Of a stretch of DNA of 64,000 nucleotides, positions 1-8,682 are shown piece by piece; position 1 is the first letter of the stretch, and every line of letters starts with the position of its first letter. A program made the position numbers and the translations under genes. Location of the stretch: NCBI GenBank assembly GCA_021783515.1, contig JAJXTV010000014.1, positions 31,028 to 95,027 of the forward strand, read 5' to 3'. The notes below the pieces were generated by a model. That model was not told the DNA's origin and did not search any database. It worked only from the letters and a program-made list of their open reading frames with translations. Origin of the DNA: Nitrospirota bacterium (GTDB taxonomy: Bacteria > Nitrospirota > Thermodesulfovibrionia > Thermodesulfovibrionales > UBA6898).

Positions 1-238
1 GGTCGATCCCCTCGGTCGTGATATTTTCGGCGAAGTCCCCTGGAGAGACATCAAGCCCCGCTTCCCTCATCTTGCGGATGCTTTCAAGCGCAAGGAGGCT
101 CACCTGCCGGTGCCATTCCGAAGACGCGTGCGCATCGCCTTCGATGCCGTATCCGGTCTTCAGAACGACCTCGTCGACCGGCTTCTTTCTGACGCCCTTT
201 CTCTCGCTGACGTTGACCGAAACGACCCTGGCGGACAT
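1..238 (-). CDS. MOSC domain protein (partial, runs off the left edge)
   Basis: The reading frame opens at an ATG at 238 and continues to the window edge, so only the N-terminal 79 residues are visible. The sequence contains the MOSC signature: a GD-H segment, WHRQVSLLALESI, and then a GDFAENITTEGI segment. MOSC domains are known as sulfur-carrier or metal-sulfur modules linked to molybdenum cofactor enzymes and are often stand-alone in bacteria. The exact substrate cannot be told from the sequence. The downstream end lies outside the window. Confidence 0.8.
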   Translation of the reverse strand, partial: MSARVVSVNVSERKGVRKKPVDEVVLKTGYGIEGDAHASSEWHRQVSLLALESIRKMREAGLDVSPGDFAENITTEGID

Positions 239-285
239 GCTTTACCTTACCACAAAAGCGACCGCCGGACAACCTCAGGCCAGGA

Positions 286-681
286 CTACCAGACCTTGAT
301 CTTCCACCCCCCTTTTTCCCTGACGAGGTCTTCGCTGACCTTGACCGAGACCGGCTCACTCCGGTGCAGCTTTTCCGATGGGGCGAAGGTCAGCCGCACC
401 TCCGCGCGGGCGTTATTATCGCCGTCCTTATTCAGCGACAGCACCTGATAGGACTGCAGGACCGACGCCTCTTTCCGGTGTTTCACATAGTCTTCCCTGC
501 TCACCTTCGCCATATAGGGCGCATAATAGCAGTCATACGTCGTCGCATAGTCCTGCCTGACCGCCGATGCAAAATAGCGGTCGAGGAGGGCACTGGGGCC
601 GCCATCTTGCGATTGGCAGCCCGCCGCAAAGATGAGCACGGCAGCCGCCAGCACCGCATATACTGTAATAATACTCTTCAT
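286..681 (-). CDS. small lipoprotein, NTF2-like/DUF4878-like
   Basis: The protein has 131 residues. A short hydrophobic signal ends in a lipobox-like LIFAAGC, so it is probably lipidated and exported. The rest resembles small NTF2-like (DUF4878-type) domains: a helix beginning SALLDRYFASAVRQDYATTYD, followed by strands ending in GGWKIKVW. I chose the ATG at 681 because an AAGGAGG ribosome-binding site lies nine bases upstream; a TTG two codons earlier is less likely. Function is unknown. Confidence 0.75.
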   Translation of the reverse strand: MKSIITVYAVLAAAVLIFAAGCQSQDGGPSALLDRYFASAVRQDYATTYDCYYAPYMAKVSREDYVKHRKEASVLQSYQVLSLNKDGDNNARAEVRLTFAPSEKLHRSEPVSVKVSEDLVREKGGWKIKVW

Positions 682-774
682 TGACAATCTTCCTCCTTAA
701 TTGTTTTCTTCCGTTATCGCGTCATGGCCGGCGGGAGGGCCGGACGGACCCTCCCGCTGGTGACTTCTCCGCCC

Positions 775-2616
775 TCAGTCGCTGAAAGAGCCGCCGGAGG
801 TCGCCGTTCCGCTTCCGCTATGCATCTGGCGCTGCGTCTGGCCGCTGTGGCAGACGGTGCAGCTCCAGATCCAGTAGTTGTCGCCCTGAAACCTCTGAGA
901 GATTACGGGGTCTGCGGGATTGGCGGTCGTCAGCTCCGCATGCGGACCGTTGTGGCAGGCCTCGCAATAGATCTTGCCGCTCATGCCCTCGGGAGCGTTC
1001 ATGATCACCGAGTTGCGATAGAGTGTGTTGGCGTTTTCGGCATGGTCGGCGCCGTGGCATCCGCCGCACTGAGGCTCCTGCAGCCAGGGTTGGCGGCCGC
1101 TTTGGAGCGAAGCCGTCATCCCGTACATGTCGCCGTGGCAATCGGTACAGGTCTTGCCGGCCCTGAACATGATGCCCCTCAGGCACTGCGTCTTGGGTCC
1201 CGGATGGCAGTTATAGCATCCCGGGGTGGTGGCTGCCGAGGCAGCGGTCGTGTTCATCTTGTCCTTGTGGAAATTATGCATCGCCAGCGAGAGGCTTTCG
1301 ACACCGACCTTCCCGGGAGCGCCGAGTGCGTTTTCTGAATGGCATTCCGAGCACGAATGGACCTTGCCTGCCGCCTGGTCGGACGCCAGCTTGGTGCCGT
1401 TATACGCGTCGTGGGCCTGCAGGATGCTCAGCTGCGCGGCCTGCTGATTTGCGGTGCCGTCGCCGTGGCAGTTGCTGCACATCATCTCGGTCGAGACAGG
1501 CGCCACAACGTTGGTCGTCTGAAGAACGTTGCCCGAACTGTCTTTCACCGTGATCACGGCGGTGCCGTACGGGTCCCATGTCCCGTCGTCGTCATAGGGG
1601 GTTATCGGGATGCCGACCGCCTCCCACCCGAGGCTCTTTGCATCGACTGTCATGTTTCCGGCAAGGGGCGTTCCGGTGATGCCTACGTTTGTCGGCACAC
1701 TGTACCCGTACTGCGGCGCGTAGTCCCAGAAGTTGGTATGGAGCGCCGAGTTAGTCTTTTTCGGGAAGGAATAGCTCACGGTGATTCCGCTGGTGACGAC
1801 GCTTGCCCCTTCGCCGCCCCGCTGGAAGACCTGCGCGTGAAGGGTATTAAACGGGGGGAGCACCATGAAATAGGAGTAGTCGTTTTGGTCGCAGTGCATC
1901 CCGAGGTCGTTCCATGCGAGAATGACGTAGTTCATTCCGGCCGCAGGGATTTTCTGGGTGCCGTACGATTTTGTCAACGCCCAGTTGACAGTCGTCGTTA
2001 AGCCGGAAGTCACTGCCGCGGCCTGGTAGGTCGTCAGATAGCCGGATTTCGAAATGGTGAGGGTATAGCTGCCGGCAGCTTCGTTCAGGGTATATCCGCC
2101 GTTACTGCCTGTCGTCGTGCTGTTCGTGCCGTCGCTGATCGCTGCGCCTGAAATGGCCGATCCGGTTACGATATCCAGCACGATGCCGGAAATCCCGGTC
2201 GTCCCGCTTCCGGTACCTCCTCCGGCACCCCCGCCCGAGCCGGCGCCGCCTGTGCTGCCGAGGGTGATCGTCACCGATGCGCTCTTGCTTGTCGATACGT
2301 TGCCTGCCGCATCTTTCGCCCACGCATACAGCGTCTTGGCGCCCGCGGAGCTGAATGTATAACTTGCGGTCGGGGTCCGCGTCCAGCCGGAGGCGCTTGC
2401 CCGTGGCTGTGTTGATGTCTGGGTCACGAGGTACCCCGTTACCCCTGCGTTGTCGGTTGCAGCGAATGCGGATATCGGCACCGTCAGTTCGCCGTACGTC
2501 GATGGGATGCTGAAGACGGTCACCGTCGGCGCCGTACGGTCGCGATAAGCGTCGGCCGCGCCGTAGCCTGCCGCCAGCACTATCAAGAAGACCGGGATGA
2601 ATATGAGCTTCTTCAT
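775..2616 (-). CDS. secreted multihaem cytochrome c with Ig-like and CarboxypepD_reg-like domains
   Basis: This is a 613-residue exported protein with an N-terminal signal segment. Residues about 30-115 look like an Ig-like/bacterial surface domain (TAPTVTVF, DAAGNVS). A glycine/serine linker follows, then a carboxypeptidase regulatory-like beta-sandwich at about 140-215 (SGIVLDIVTGSAISGAAI). The C-terminal half carries seven CxxCH haem-binding motifs: CSNCH, CSECH, CYNCH, CTDCH, CGGCH, CEACH and CTVCH. Seven covalent haems in a modular exported protein suggest periplasmic or extracellular electron transfer. The partner is unknown and no reductase or porin genes lie beside it. Confidence 0.85.
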   Translation of the reverse strand: MKKLIFIPVFLIVLAAGYGAADAYRDRTAPTVTVFSIPSTYGELTVPISAFAATDNAGVTGYLVTQTSTQPRASASGWTRTPTASYTFSSAGAKTLYAWAKDAAGNVSTSKSASVTITLGSTGGAGSGGGAGGGTGSGTTGISGIVLDIVTGSAISGAAISDGTNSTTTGSNGGYTLNEAAGSYTLTISKSGYLTTYQAAAVTSGLTTTVNWALTKSYGTQKIPAAGMNYVILAWNDLGMHCDQNDYSYFMVLPPFNTLHAQVFQRGGEGASVVTSGITVSYSFPKKTNSALHTNFWDYAPQYGYSVPTNVGITGTPLAGNMTVDAKSLGWEAVGIPITPYDDDGTWDPYGTAVITVKDSSGNVLQTTNVVAPVSTEMMCSNCHGDGTANQQAAQLSILQAHDAYNGTKLASDQAAGKVHSCSECHSENALGAPGKVGVESLSLAMHNFHKDKMNTTAASAATTPGCYNCHPGPKTQCLRGIMFRAGKTCTDCHGDMYGMTASLQSGRQPWLQEPQCGGCHGADHAENANTLYRNSVIMNAPEGMSGKIYCEACHNGPHAELTTANPADPVISQRFQGDNYWIWSCTVCHSGQTQRQMHSGSGTATSGGSFSD

Positions 2617-2731
2617 TTATGAAACCTCCTGCATTTTCTTAATTTTGTTTCTTCACTATGCTTCCCTGTTCGCCTGCCGTCCGGGCCGGCAAAGGACCTG
2701 CTACTGCGGACGGGCGACTTCGACCTTGCGC

Positions 2732-3013
2732 TCAGACGACGAACCCGGGAGGGGCGCGGGCGATCAGCCCATTGCGGTGGGGCGCGGCAGTTCGCATCGG
2801 GGGTTCCGCGCAGTCATAGAGAGGGATTAAATATGGCCGTACAGGCCGAATAGGAGCGGCATTGTCCGCGGCGCAGAATTCGGCGACGATTTTGCAAAAA
2901 CCGCATCCGGAGCGATACGAAAAACGGTGGTGGTGATAGAAGGAGGTGAGCAGCGTTGAATAAAGAAGCGCTGCAATACAAATGAGAGATAATTTTCTGA
3001 TCTTCCCGTTCAT
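2732..3013 (-). CDS. small exported or membrane protein, DUF2946-like appearance
   Basis: The 93-residue protein has one hydrophobic N-terminal segment (LSLICIAALLYSTLLTSF), then HHHRF and a CGFCKIV segment, and a low-complexity proline/arginine tail. Short proteins with a membrane segment, histidines and a paired cysteine are common next to metal or cytochrome genes, but I do not recognise a defined family. The ATG at 3013 has a GGAAGG ribosome-binding site; a longer frame starting upstream is less likely. It lies just upstream of the seven-haem cytochrome on the same strand. Confidence 0.45.
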   Translation of the reverse strand: MNGKIRKLSLICIAALLYSTLLTSFYHHHRFSYRSGCGFCKIVAEFCAADNAAPIRPVRPYLIPLYDCAEPPMRTAAPHRNGLIARAPPGFVV

Positions 3014-3190
3014 GCCTACCTTCCGGATAAATAGTGCCTTGTTTATTAACTTAGCAACTATACCCATCCAGCATGAAAATTCGATTAAAGCGGGGTTAAA
3101 TCATTTTAATACGGGAAAAAGCCGAAAGACTCGAAAGAAGAAGGCGTCTCTTTTGTCATCGGGAAGTCTTCAGCAATAAAAGAAATATTA

Positions 3191-3460
3191 TTAGCCGGCA
3201 GGCCCCTCGCCTGCCGCGGACTTCGGCCTTATCACGATGTCGAGCCTCCGCCTCCAGCCGCCCTTTTCCGAAGAACCCGTCTTTTGGCGACCTGTCAGCT
3301 GGAGCGCGTCGACCAGCTTGAGCATGTCGTAGAAGTTCCTTTCCCCGGTCCGGGGCTGATAGAGCTTCGCCCTCAGGACCCCCTGCGGATCGACGATAAA
3401 GACGTTATAGGTGATACTGCCCGCGTTGTCAAGGACCAACTCTCCCGTTGCATATATATC
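3191..3460 (-). pseudogene. C-terminal fragment of a 1-Cys peroxiredoxin (Prx6-type)
   Basis: The translated segment shows the C-terminal half of the AhpC/TSA Prx6 family: SITYNVFIVDPQGVLRAKLY, then TGERNFYDMLKLVDALQL and a short tail. The catalytic N-terminal domain with the peroxidatic cysteine is absent. Homology stops at 3460, exactly where a 38-bp dispersed repeat (3461-3498) begins, so the gene was probably cut by a rearrangement at the repeat. No start codon with a ribosome-binding site is visible. Confidence 0.7.
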
Positions 3461-3498
3461 GCCACGGAGGCGGGGAGGGCGGCCCGAAAAGCCTTTCG
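3461..3498. repeat. dispersed 38-bp repeat, copy 1
   Basis: This 38-bp stretch matches 24805-24842 in the same orientation at 33 of 38 positions, and all five differences are G/A transitions. The shared core includes CGAAAAGCCTTTCG, a short imperfect palindrome. It abuts the truncated end of the peroxiredoxin fragment. It may be a REP/MITE-type element. Confidence 0.65.
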
Positions 3499-3553
3499 TC
3501 CGGCATGCAGCGATAGGGTATAACGCCTTCCCTTTTCACTTGACAGGGGGGGC

Positions 3554-3586
3554 GAGGGGCTTCCCGTGGGGGATTGGAAGCCCCTC
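3554..3586 (-). terminator. hairpin downstream of ftsZ
   Basis: GAGGGGCTTCC (3554-3564) pairs perfectly with GGAAGCCCCTC (3576-3586) around an 11-nt loop, 20 bases past the ftsZ stop codon. There is no U-rich tract after it on the minus strand, so it may be a weak terminator or an mRNA 3' stabiliser for the dcw operon. Confidence 0.5.
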
Positions 3587-3605
3587 AGGGGGGAAAACAG
3601 CGAAA

Positions 3606-4763
3606 TCAGATTTCCTTAGGGGTGGATCTTCTCAAAAACGCGGGAAGATCGATCGCGTCTTCGTAGTTGAAGGCATCCTCCCTCGGCGTTCCCACGTCCA
3701 GTTTCGTGCTGAGACTCTTTGCAAGCACCCGTTCCGATCCTCTGAAGACGGCAGGCTCTTCGACCGGCGTCCACTTCTTTATCTGGGGAAGTTCGACCTT
3801 CTCTTTCTTCCCGTCGAACCCGGTGGCGATGACCGTCACCCTGACCTCATCCTTTATATCGGGGTCGATGACAGCACCGAATATCACGTTGACGTCTTCG
3901 TGCGCGGAGTCATGGATCAGGGCGGTAGCGTCCTGCACCTCGCCCAGAGAAAGTTCCAGGCCGCCCGTGATATTGATCAGGATGCCCTTGGCGCCTTCTA
4001 TCGAGGAATCCTCGAGCAGCGGGTTCGTGATCGCCTTCTTGGCGGCTTCGAATGCACCGCCTTCGCCTTTGCCGGTCCCGGTCCCCATCACGGCACGGCC
4101 GACGTTGTCCATGATCGTCCTGACGTCGGCGAAGTCTACGTTGATGAGGCCGGGCACGAGGATGATGTCCGAAATTCCCTGGACAGCCTGTCTCAGCACG
4201 TCGTTGGCAATCGAGAAAGACTTGAGCATCGGCGTCCCCTTGTCGACCACGAGGCTGATCCTGTCGTTGGGGATGACGATGAGCGTATCGACGTGTTTCG
4301 TGAGTTCCTTGATCCCGGCCTCTGCGTTAGTCAGCCGCTTCTTCCCTTCATAAAAGAAAGGCTTGGTCACCACCGCGACGGCCAGGACGCCCATCTCTTT
4401 GGCGATCTCGGCAATCACCGGCACAGCGCCGGTGCCGGTACCGCCTCCCATGCCCGCGGTGATGAAGACCATATCGCAGTCGTCCATGCATTCCATGATC
4501 GCCGCCTTGTTTTCGTACGCCGCCTGCCTGCCGATCTCGGGGTTCGAGCCCGCGCCGAGCCCCCTCGTGAGTTCGGTCCCTATCTGTACCTTGACGGGCG
4601 CAAGCGAGGTCTCGAGCACCTGCAGGTCGGTGTTGATCGCGATAAACTCCACCCCCTGGAGGTTCGAGGCGATCATATTGTTGATCGCATTTCCGCCTGC
4701 CCCGCCCGCTCCGATCACCTTGATCTTCGCCTTCTGCCCCCTTATTTCCTCGATTTCAAACAT
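3606..4763 (-). CDS. ftsZ: cell division protein FtsZ
   Basis: This is the 385-residue tubulin-like GTPase that forms the division ring at midcell. Visible motifs are the N-terminal nucleotide-binding loop ([13 protein letters not shown]), the tubulin signature [18 protein letters not shown] and the T7-loop region with [11 protein letters not shown]. The C-terminal tail after the globular domain is short, with a conserved-type peptide ([11 protein letters not shown]) near the end for contacts with FtsA. The start ATG at 4763 overlaps the 3' end of ftsA by 22 bases, so the two are translationally coupled. It is the last gene of the dcw operon. Confidence 0.98.
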   Translation of the reverse strand: MFEIEEIRGQKAKIKVIGAGGAGGNAINNMIASNLQGVEFIAINTDLQVLETSLAPVKVQIGTELTRGLGAGSNPEIGRQAAYENKAAIMECMDDCDMVFITAGMGGGTGTGAVPVIAEIAKEMGVLAVAVVTKPFFYEGKKRLTNAEAGIKELTKHVDTLIVIPNDRISLVVDKGTPMLKSFSIANDVLRQAVQGISDIILVPGLINVDFADVRTIMDNVGRAVMGTGTGKGEGGAFEAAKKAITNPLLEDSSIEGAKGILINITGGLELSLGEVQDATALIHDSAHEDVNVIFGAVIDPDIKDEVRVTVIATGFDGKKEKVELPQIKKWTPVEEPAVFRGSERVLAKSLSTKLDVGTPREDAFNYEDAIDLPAFLRRSTPKEI

Positions 4764-6022
4764 AGTATTCCCCCTTCCTTTCTGTTCATAAAATGAAAAT
4801 GGTCTGCGTTTTTGAATATATCCTTGACCAGGCCCGTCATCCTGGAAAGTGCGCCCTGCATCACGTCCGGCCGGGGAGTCCCTTGCGGCTCGGATTCGCC
4901 TCCGGCGGCGGCAAGTCCTGCGCCGGCCGCATAAAGGGGCGCCTCGGCAATAGCCCTCAGCCCCCTGATCGCCCCGGGCGAGCCCAGCCTCACCGGGAGG
5001 CCGAGGACCGCCTCGGCGAGTTGGTCTAAACCGGTCAGGCGGGAGACTCCCCCCGTCAGGACGATGCCGCAGACGGCGCTCCCGTACCCTCCGCATTTCT
5101 TGATCTCATCCCTCAGAAGATCGAGCATCTCCTCGCATCTGGGCTGGAGGATTTCGGCCAGATATTTCTTCGGAAGAGTCCTTTGCTGGCCCCCCGCCTG
5201 GGTAATTTCTATCTTTTCTGCGGAAGCCACGATCAGCTCGTATGCGGCCCCCGCCTCCTTCTTCAGCCGTTCGGCCTCCTTCATCGTGACGCGGAGTCCC
5301 ACGGCAATATCGTTTGTAAAGTGGTTCCCGCCGACCGCGATGACGGAGGCATGCCGCAGGTTCCCGCCTTTGAACAGCACGATGTCGGTCGTGCCGCCGC
5401 CGATGTCTACCACAATAACACCCGCCTCTTTTTCTTCTTTTGAAAGCACGGCGCGGGCCGATGCGAGCGGTGCAAAGACGACTTCCGCCACCTCGACGCC
5501 TGCCCTGCCGCAGCACTTTAACAGGTTCTGCAGCGGGGACACGGCGGCGGTAATGATATGGACCCTCGCCTCGAGCCTCACCCCGGACATCGCAACCGGG
5601 TCGGTGATGCCCTCCTGGCCGTCCAGGACATATTCATTCGGCACGGTATGAAGCAGCTCACGGTCAAGAGGGATATAGACCGTCCTCGCCGAATCGATCG
5701 CCCGCTTCACATCCGAGTCGGTCACTTCCCTTCCCCGTATGCCGATGGCGCCTGAACTGTCGAAGCCCCTGATATGACTTCCCGATATGCCGACCGAGAC
5801 GGATTTTATCTTCACCCCGGCGGACGACTCCGCCTCCCTCACCGCCTTATTTATCGAATCGACCGTCTCGTCGATATTGATCACCATGCCTTTTCTGAGC
5901 CCCGCCGAAGGCGCCAGTCCGCACCCGAGCATCTCGGCGCCGGAGCCCCGAAGGGCCGCCACGACCACGCAGGTCTTTGTAGTCCCCACGTCGAGGCCGA
6001 CCATAATCTGCTGTCCCGTCAT
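4742..6022 (-). CDS. ftsA: cell division protein FtsA
   Basis: The 426-residue actin-like ATPase tethers FtsZ to the membrane. It begins with the phosphate-1 motif [13 protein letters not shown] and has the phosphate-2 motif [14 protein letters not shown] and the adenosine motif [11 protein letters not shown]. Near the C-terminus [12 protein letters not shown] resembles the amphipathic membrane-targeting helix of the family, but about 20 residues follow it, which is unusual because this helix is normally terminal. It overlaps ftsQ by 4 bases upstream and ftsZ downstream. Confidence 0.97.
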   Translation of the reverse strand: MTGQQIMVGLDVGTTKTCVVVAALRGSGAEMLGCGLAPSAGLRKGMVINIDETVDSINKAVREAESSAGVKIKSVSVGISGSHIRGFDSSGAIGIRGREVTDSDVKRAIDSARTVYIPLDRELLHTVPNEYVLDGQEGITDPVAMSGVRLEARVHIITAAVSPLQNLLKCCGRAGVEVAEVVFAPLASARAVLSKEEKEAGVIVVDIGGGTTDIVLFKGGNLRHASVIAVGGNHFTNDIAVGLRVTMKEAERLKKEAGAAYELIVASAEKIEITQAGGQQRTLPKKYLAEILQPRCEEMLDLLRDEIKKCGGYGSAVCGIVLTGGVSRLTGLDQLAEAVLGLPVRLGSPGAIRGLRAIAEAPLYAAGAGLAAAGGESEPQGTPRPDVMQGALSRMTGLVKDIFKNADHFHFMNRKEGGILCLKSRK

Positions 6023-6795
6023 CTGACCACCTCATTGACCGGCTTCACCACGACCCTGTTGGCAAACCGCAGGTCGATATAGTCCACCGGAATCTGCCGG
6101 TCTTTGATCTGCTCCTCGAGCTCGGCAAGCCGCGAGAGCTTCTCCTCATAGTCGCCTGCCCCGACCTTCACGACGAGTCCGTCGAGGTTGACGGCGATCT
6201 CGTTCAGCGTGCGCGCGATAATCTCGATACGGTTCTTTTTTTCCATGAGGCCGGTTTCCCTGACCGCCTGGACAAGGCGCAGCGACTCCGCATAGACCTC
6301 CTTGTTCCCGAAGGGGTCCCCCGATATGATCGGCAAGAACGGCATCGAGCTCTCCCTGAGCTCCTGAAGCATCTTTCCCCGCTCGTCGACGATGAAAAGA
6401 CGCCCCTTCATGTCGAGCAGCGCAAAGGGCTCGGTCTCCTTCACACGGACAAGGAGTTTGTCCGGAAGCTCCTTTCTCACCGCAACCGACATGACCCAGG
6501 GGGTTGCCGAGATCTTCCGGTAGACTTCCGCGCTCGAAAGGGTTATCATGCTCTCGCCGCCCTTGATTCCGGCGAGCGCCCTGAGTTCTTCGTCCGAAAG
6601 ATGGGCATTGCCGCTGAAGACGACCTTATTGACGACAAAGGCCGACCGCGCCGCCTCCGAAACAAGATAGCCTGCTGCCACGATGCAGAACACCGGCAGC
6701 GCGATCAGGAGAAACCCTTTCACCCTCGAAAAGGCGACGGCGAACTTTCCCCTCTTTGCCATCATGTTCTTCTTGACGCTCTTCTTAGTACGCAC
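6019..6795 (-). CDS. ftsQ: cell division protein FtsQ/DivIB
   Basis: This is a bitopic division protein. It has a basic cytoplasmic N-terminus, one transmembrane helix (FLLIALPVFCIVAAGYLV), a POTRA domain (FVVNKVVFSGNAHLSDEEL, then MITLSS) and the FtsQ beta domain. I prefer a GTG start at 6795, which has GGAGG eight bases upstream and overlaps the ddl stop codon. An ATG at 6765 is possible but lacks a clear ribosome-binding site. It sits between ddl and ftsA, the classical order. Confidence 0.92.
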   Translation of the reverse strand: MRTKKSVKKNMMAKRGKFAVAFSRVKGFLLIALPVFCIVAAGYLVSEAARSAFVVNKVVFSGNAHLSDEELRALAGIKGGESMITLSSAEVYRKISATPWVMSVAVRKELPDKLLVRVKETEPFALLDMKGRLFIVDERGKMLQELRESSMPFLPIISGDPFGNKEVYAESLRLVQAVRETGLMEKKNRIEIIARTLNEIAVNLDGLVVKVGAGDYEEKLSRLAELEEQIKDRQIPVDYIDLRFANRVVVKPVNEVVR

Positions 6796-7750
6796 CCGAA
6801 ACGCCTCCGAGTATCTCTTCGAGAAGTTCGGGGAATTCGAACCCGGCATGTCTTGCGATCTTCGGCAGAAGGCTCGTTTCGGTCATGCCGGGGATAGTAT
6901 TGACTTCGAGGACAAAAGGATTCCCACGGGAGAGGATCAGGTCCACCCTCGTGGCCCCGCTGCAGCCGAGCGCCGCATGGGCCGAAAGTGCCGCCGACAT
7001 CGCCTTCTCATACACCCTCCGGGGGAGCTGCGGCGGCAGGATATACTCGGTCATTCCCGCCGTGTATTTAGCCTCGTAGTTATAGAACTCGGCCGAGGGT
7101 CTCACCTCCACGCCCCCGAGCACTTTTCCGTTGAGGATCCCGATCTGGACCTCCTTGCCGGCAATATACTGCTCGATGACCGCCCGGTCTCCGAACTCGA
7201 ATGCCTTCTTGAGCGCCCCGGAGACAGACTTGCGGTCTTTTACGATCTCGACCCCGACGCTCGACCCTTCGGTAGCCGGCTTGACGACCCACGGAAGGGG
7301 AAAACCGGCTTTGAGCACTAAGCCTTGAGTATTGCGCGCCCCTGCCTTTCCCGAACCCGCAACGGTGAACTCGCAACGGTGAACTATTCTGAACGCCGGC
7401 ACCGGGACGTCGTGGTAGACGAATATCTTCTTGGAGGCTTCCTTGTCCATCGCCAGCGCAGAGGCGAGGACCCCGGAGCCGGTGTAAGGGATCTGCATCA
7501 CTTCGAGAAGCCCCTGGATCGCGCCGTTTTCGCCATGGCCGCCGTGCAGCACGATGAAGGCGACCTCGATATGCTTCTTTCTGAGCTGGCCGCAGAGGTC
7601 TCCTGCGGGGTCGATCGCTGCGACCTTGTATTTTTTCGCGAGGAGCGCGCGGTAGACCGCCATGCCGGATTTGAGCGATACCTCGCGCTCGGCCGACTTT
7701 CCTCCCATCAGCACTCCTATGGTCTTCTTCCTGAGCATTGCCTTCTTCAT
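6785..7750 (-). CDS. ddl: D-alanine-D-alanine ligase
   Basis: The 321-residue ATP-grasp enzyme makes the D-Ala-D-Ala dipeptide used by MurF. Family features are GVLMGGKSAEREVSLKSG at the N-terminus, the HGGHGENGAIQGLLE loop, PWVVKPATEGSSVGVEIV, and the C-terminal EVNTIPGMTETSLLPK metal and substrate segment. It overlaps murB by 4 bases and ftsQ by 11 bases. Confidence 0.97.
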   Translation of the reverse strand: MKKAMLRKKTIGVLMGGKSAEREVSLKSGMAVYRALLAKKYKVAAIDPAGDLCGQLRKKHIEVAFIVLHGGHGENGAIQGLLEVMQIPYTGSGVLASALAMDKEASKKIFVYHDVPVPAFRIVHRCEFTVAGSGKAGARNTQGLVLKAGFPLPWVVKPATEGSSVGVEIVKDRKSVSGALKKAFEFGDRAVIEQYIAGKEVQIGILNGKVLGGVEVRPSAEFYNYEAKYTAGMTEYILPPQLPRRVYEKAMSAALSAHAALGCSGATRVDLILSRGNPFVLEVNTIPGMTETSLLPKIARHAGFEFPELLEEILGGVSGAY

Positions 7751-8682
7751 CCCTTTATCTCCCTGCCCGCAACCCGTATCTCGGGTTCGAGGCTGATGCC
7801 GAACTTCTTTTGCACGGTCTCCGAAACCCGGTCCATCAGCTCCAGATATTCAGAGGCGGTGCCGCCGCCTTTATTGACGAAAAAATTCGCATGCACGCCG
7901 CTCACCTCTATTGCACCGACCCTCATCCCCTTGCAGCCGGCCTCGTCGATAAGCCGTCCCGCCGGAGAGCCCCCGGGGTTCCTGAAGACGCATCCCGCCG
8001 ACCTGTCCGAGATCGGCTGGGTCTGTTTTTTCTCGAAAAAAAATCTTTCCGTGCGTCCGGCAACATCCTCTTTGTCGTCGCGCCGGAGTTTCATGTTGGC
8101 GCTGAGAACGATATCGGCCTGCGCGATGCCGGATTTCCGGTATCCGAATTCGAGGCCTTCTGCCTTGAAGCGGTCGAGCCTCCCGGCGGCATCCATGATC
8201 GCTGCCGAAACAAGCACGTCCTTCATCTCGCAGCCGTATGACCCTGCATTTCCGCATATCGCCCCACCGACGCTGCCGGGGATCCCCGTGAGTCCTTCTA
8301 TCCCCGAATAGCCGTGCTCCTTGCAGAAATTCACGAGCTTCTGGAGCGGGACCCCCGCCTCGACAAACAATTCCGCGCAGGTATCTCCTTCCTTGAGCAC
8401 CTCGACCCTTCCGAACTCTTTCAGCGAAAGGACCACCCCTTCCATCCCGCCGTCGCGGATCAGGACGTTCGTGCCGCCGCCCAGCGTAAAGAAGGGCACG
8501 CCTTTCTTCTTGAGCGTCACCATCAGGTTCCTTATCGAAAGAGGCTCCTCCGGCCTCAGGAATACGTCGGCAGGCCCGCCGATCGCAAGTCCGGTATGTT
8601 CTTTCATCGGAATGTCGAACCCGACTTCCCCCTGAAAGATTCCCTTCAGCGTATCAAGCCACTCCTGTTCGCTATAACGCAT
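7747..8682 (-). CDS. murB: UDP-N-acetylenolpyruvoylglucosamine reductase
   Basis: This FAD-dependent reductase makes UDP-MurNAc for peptidoglycan. The FAD-binding segments are clear: TLGGGTNVLIRDGG and GLTGIPGSVGGAICGNAGSYG. SAGCVFRNPGG carries the catalytic-region serine, and a glutamate-containing PEIRV is at the end. I take the ATG at 8682 (MRYSEQEW, 311 residues), which overlaps the murC stop by 11 bases; a longer frame exists but would extend well into murC. Confidence 0.96.
   Translation of the reverse strand: MRYSEQEWLDTLKGIFQGEVGFDIPMKEHTGLAIGGPADVFLRPEEPLSIRNLMVTLKKKGVPFFTLGGGTNVLIRDGGMEGVVLSLKEFGRVEVLKEGDTCAELFVEAGVPLQKLVNFCKEHGYSGIEGLTGIPGSVGGAICGNAGSYGCEMKDVLVSAAIMDAAGRLDRFKAEGLEFGYRKSGIAQADIVLSANMKLRRDDKEDVAGRTERFFFEKKQTQPISDRSAGCVFRNPGGSPAGRLIDEAGCKGMRVGAIEVSGVHANFFVNKGGGTASEYLELMDRVSETVQKKFGISLEPEIRVAGREIKG

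Noticed and set aside
3411..4796. Long open frame on the plus strand across ftsZ (461 codons)
   Set aside because: It is antisense to a certain ftsZ gene, has no family likeness and follows from the codon bias of GC-rich DNA. Similar long antisense frames at 8681-10237 and 19397-20800 were rejected for the same reason.
4763..5096. Upstream extension of the ftsZ frame
   Set aside because: The extension lies inside ftsA in another frame and lacks similarity; the ATG at 4763 begins the conserved FtsZ N-terminus.
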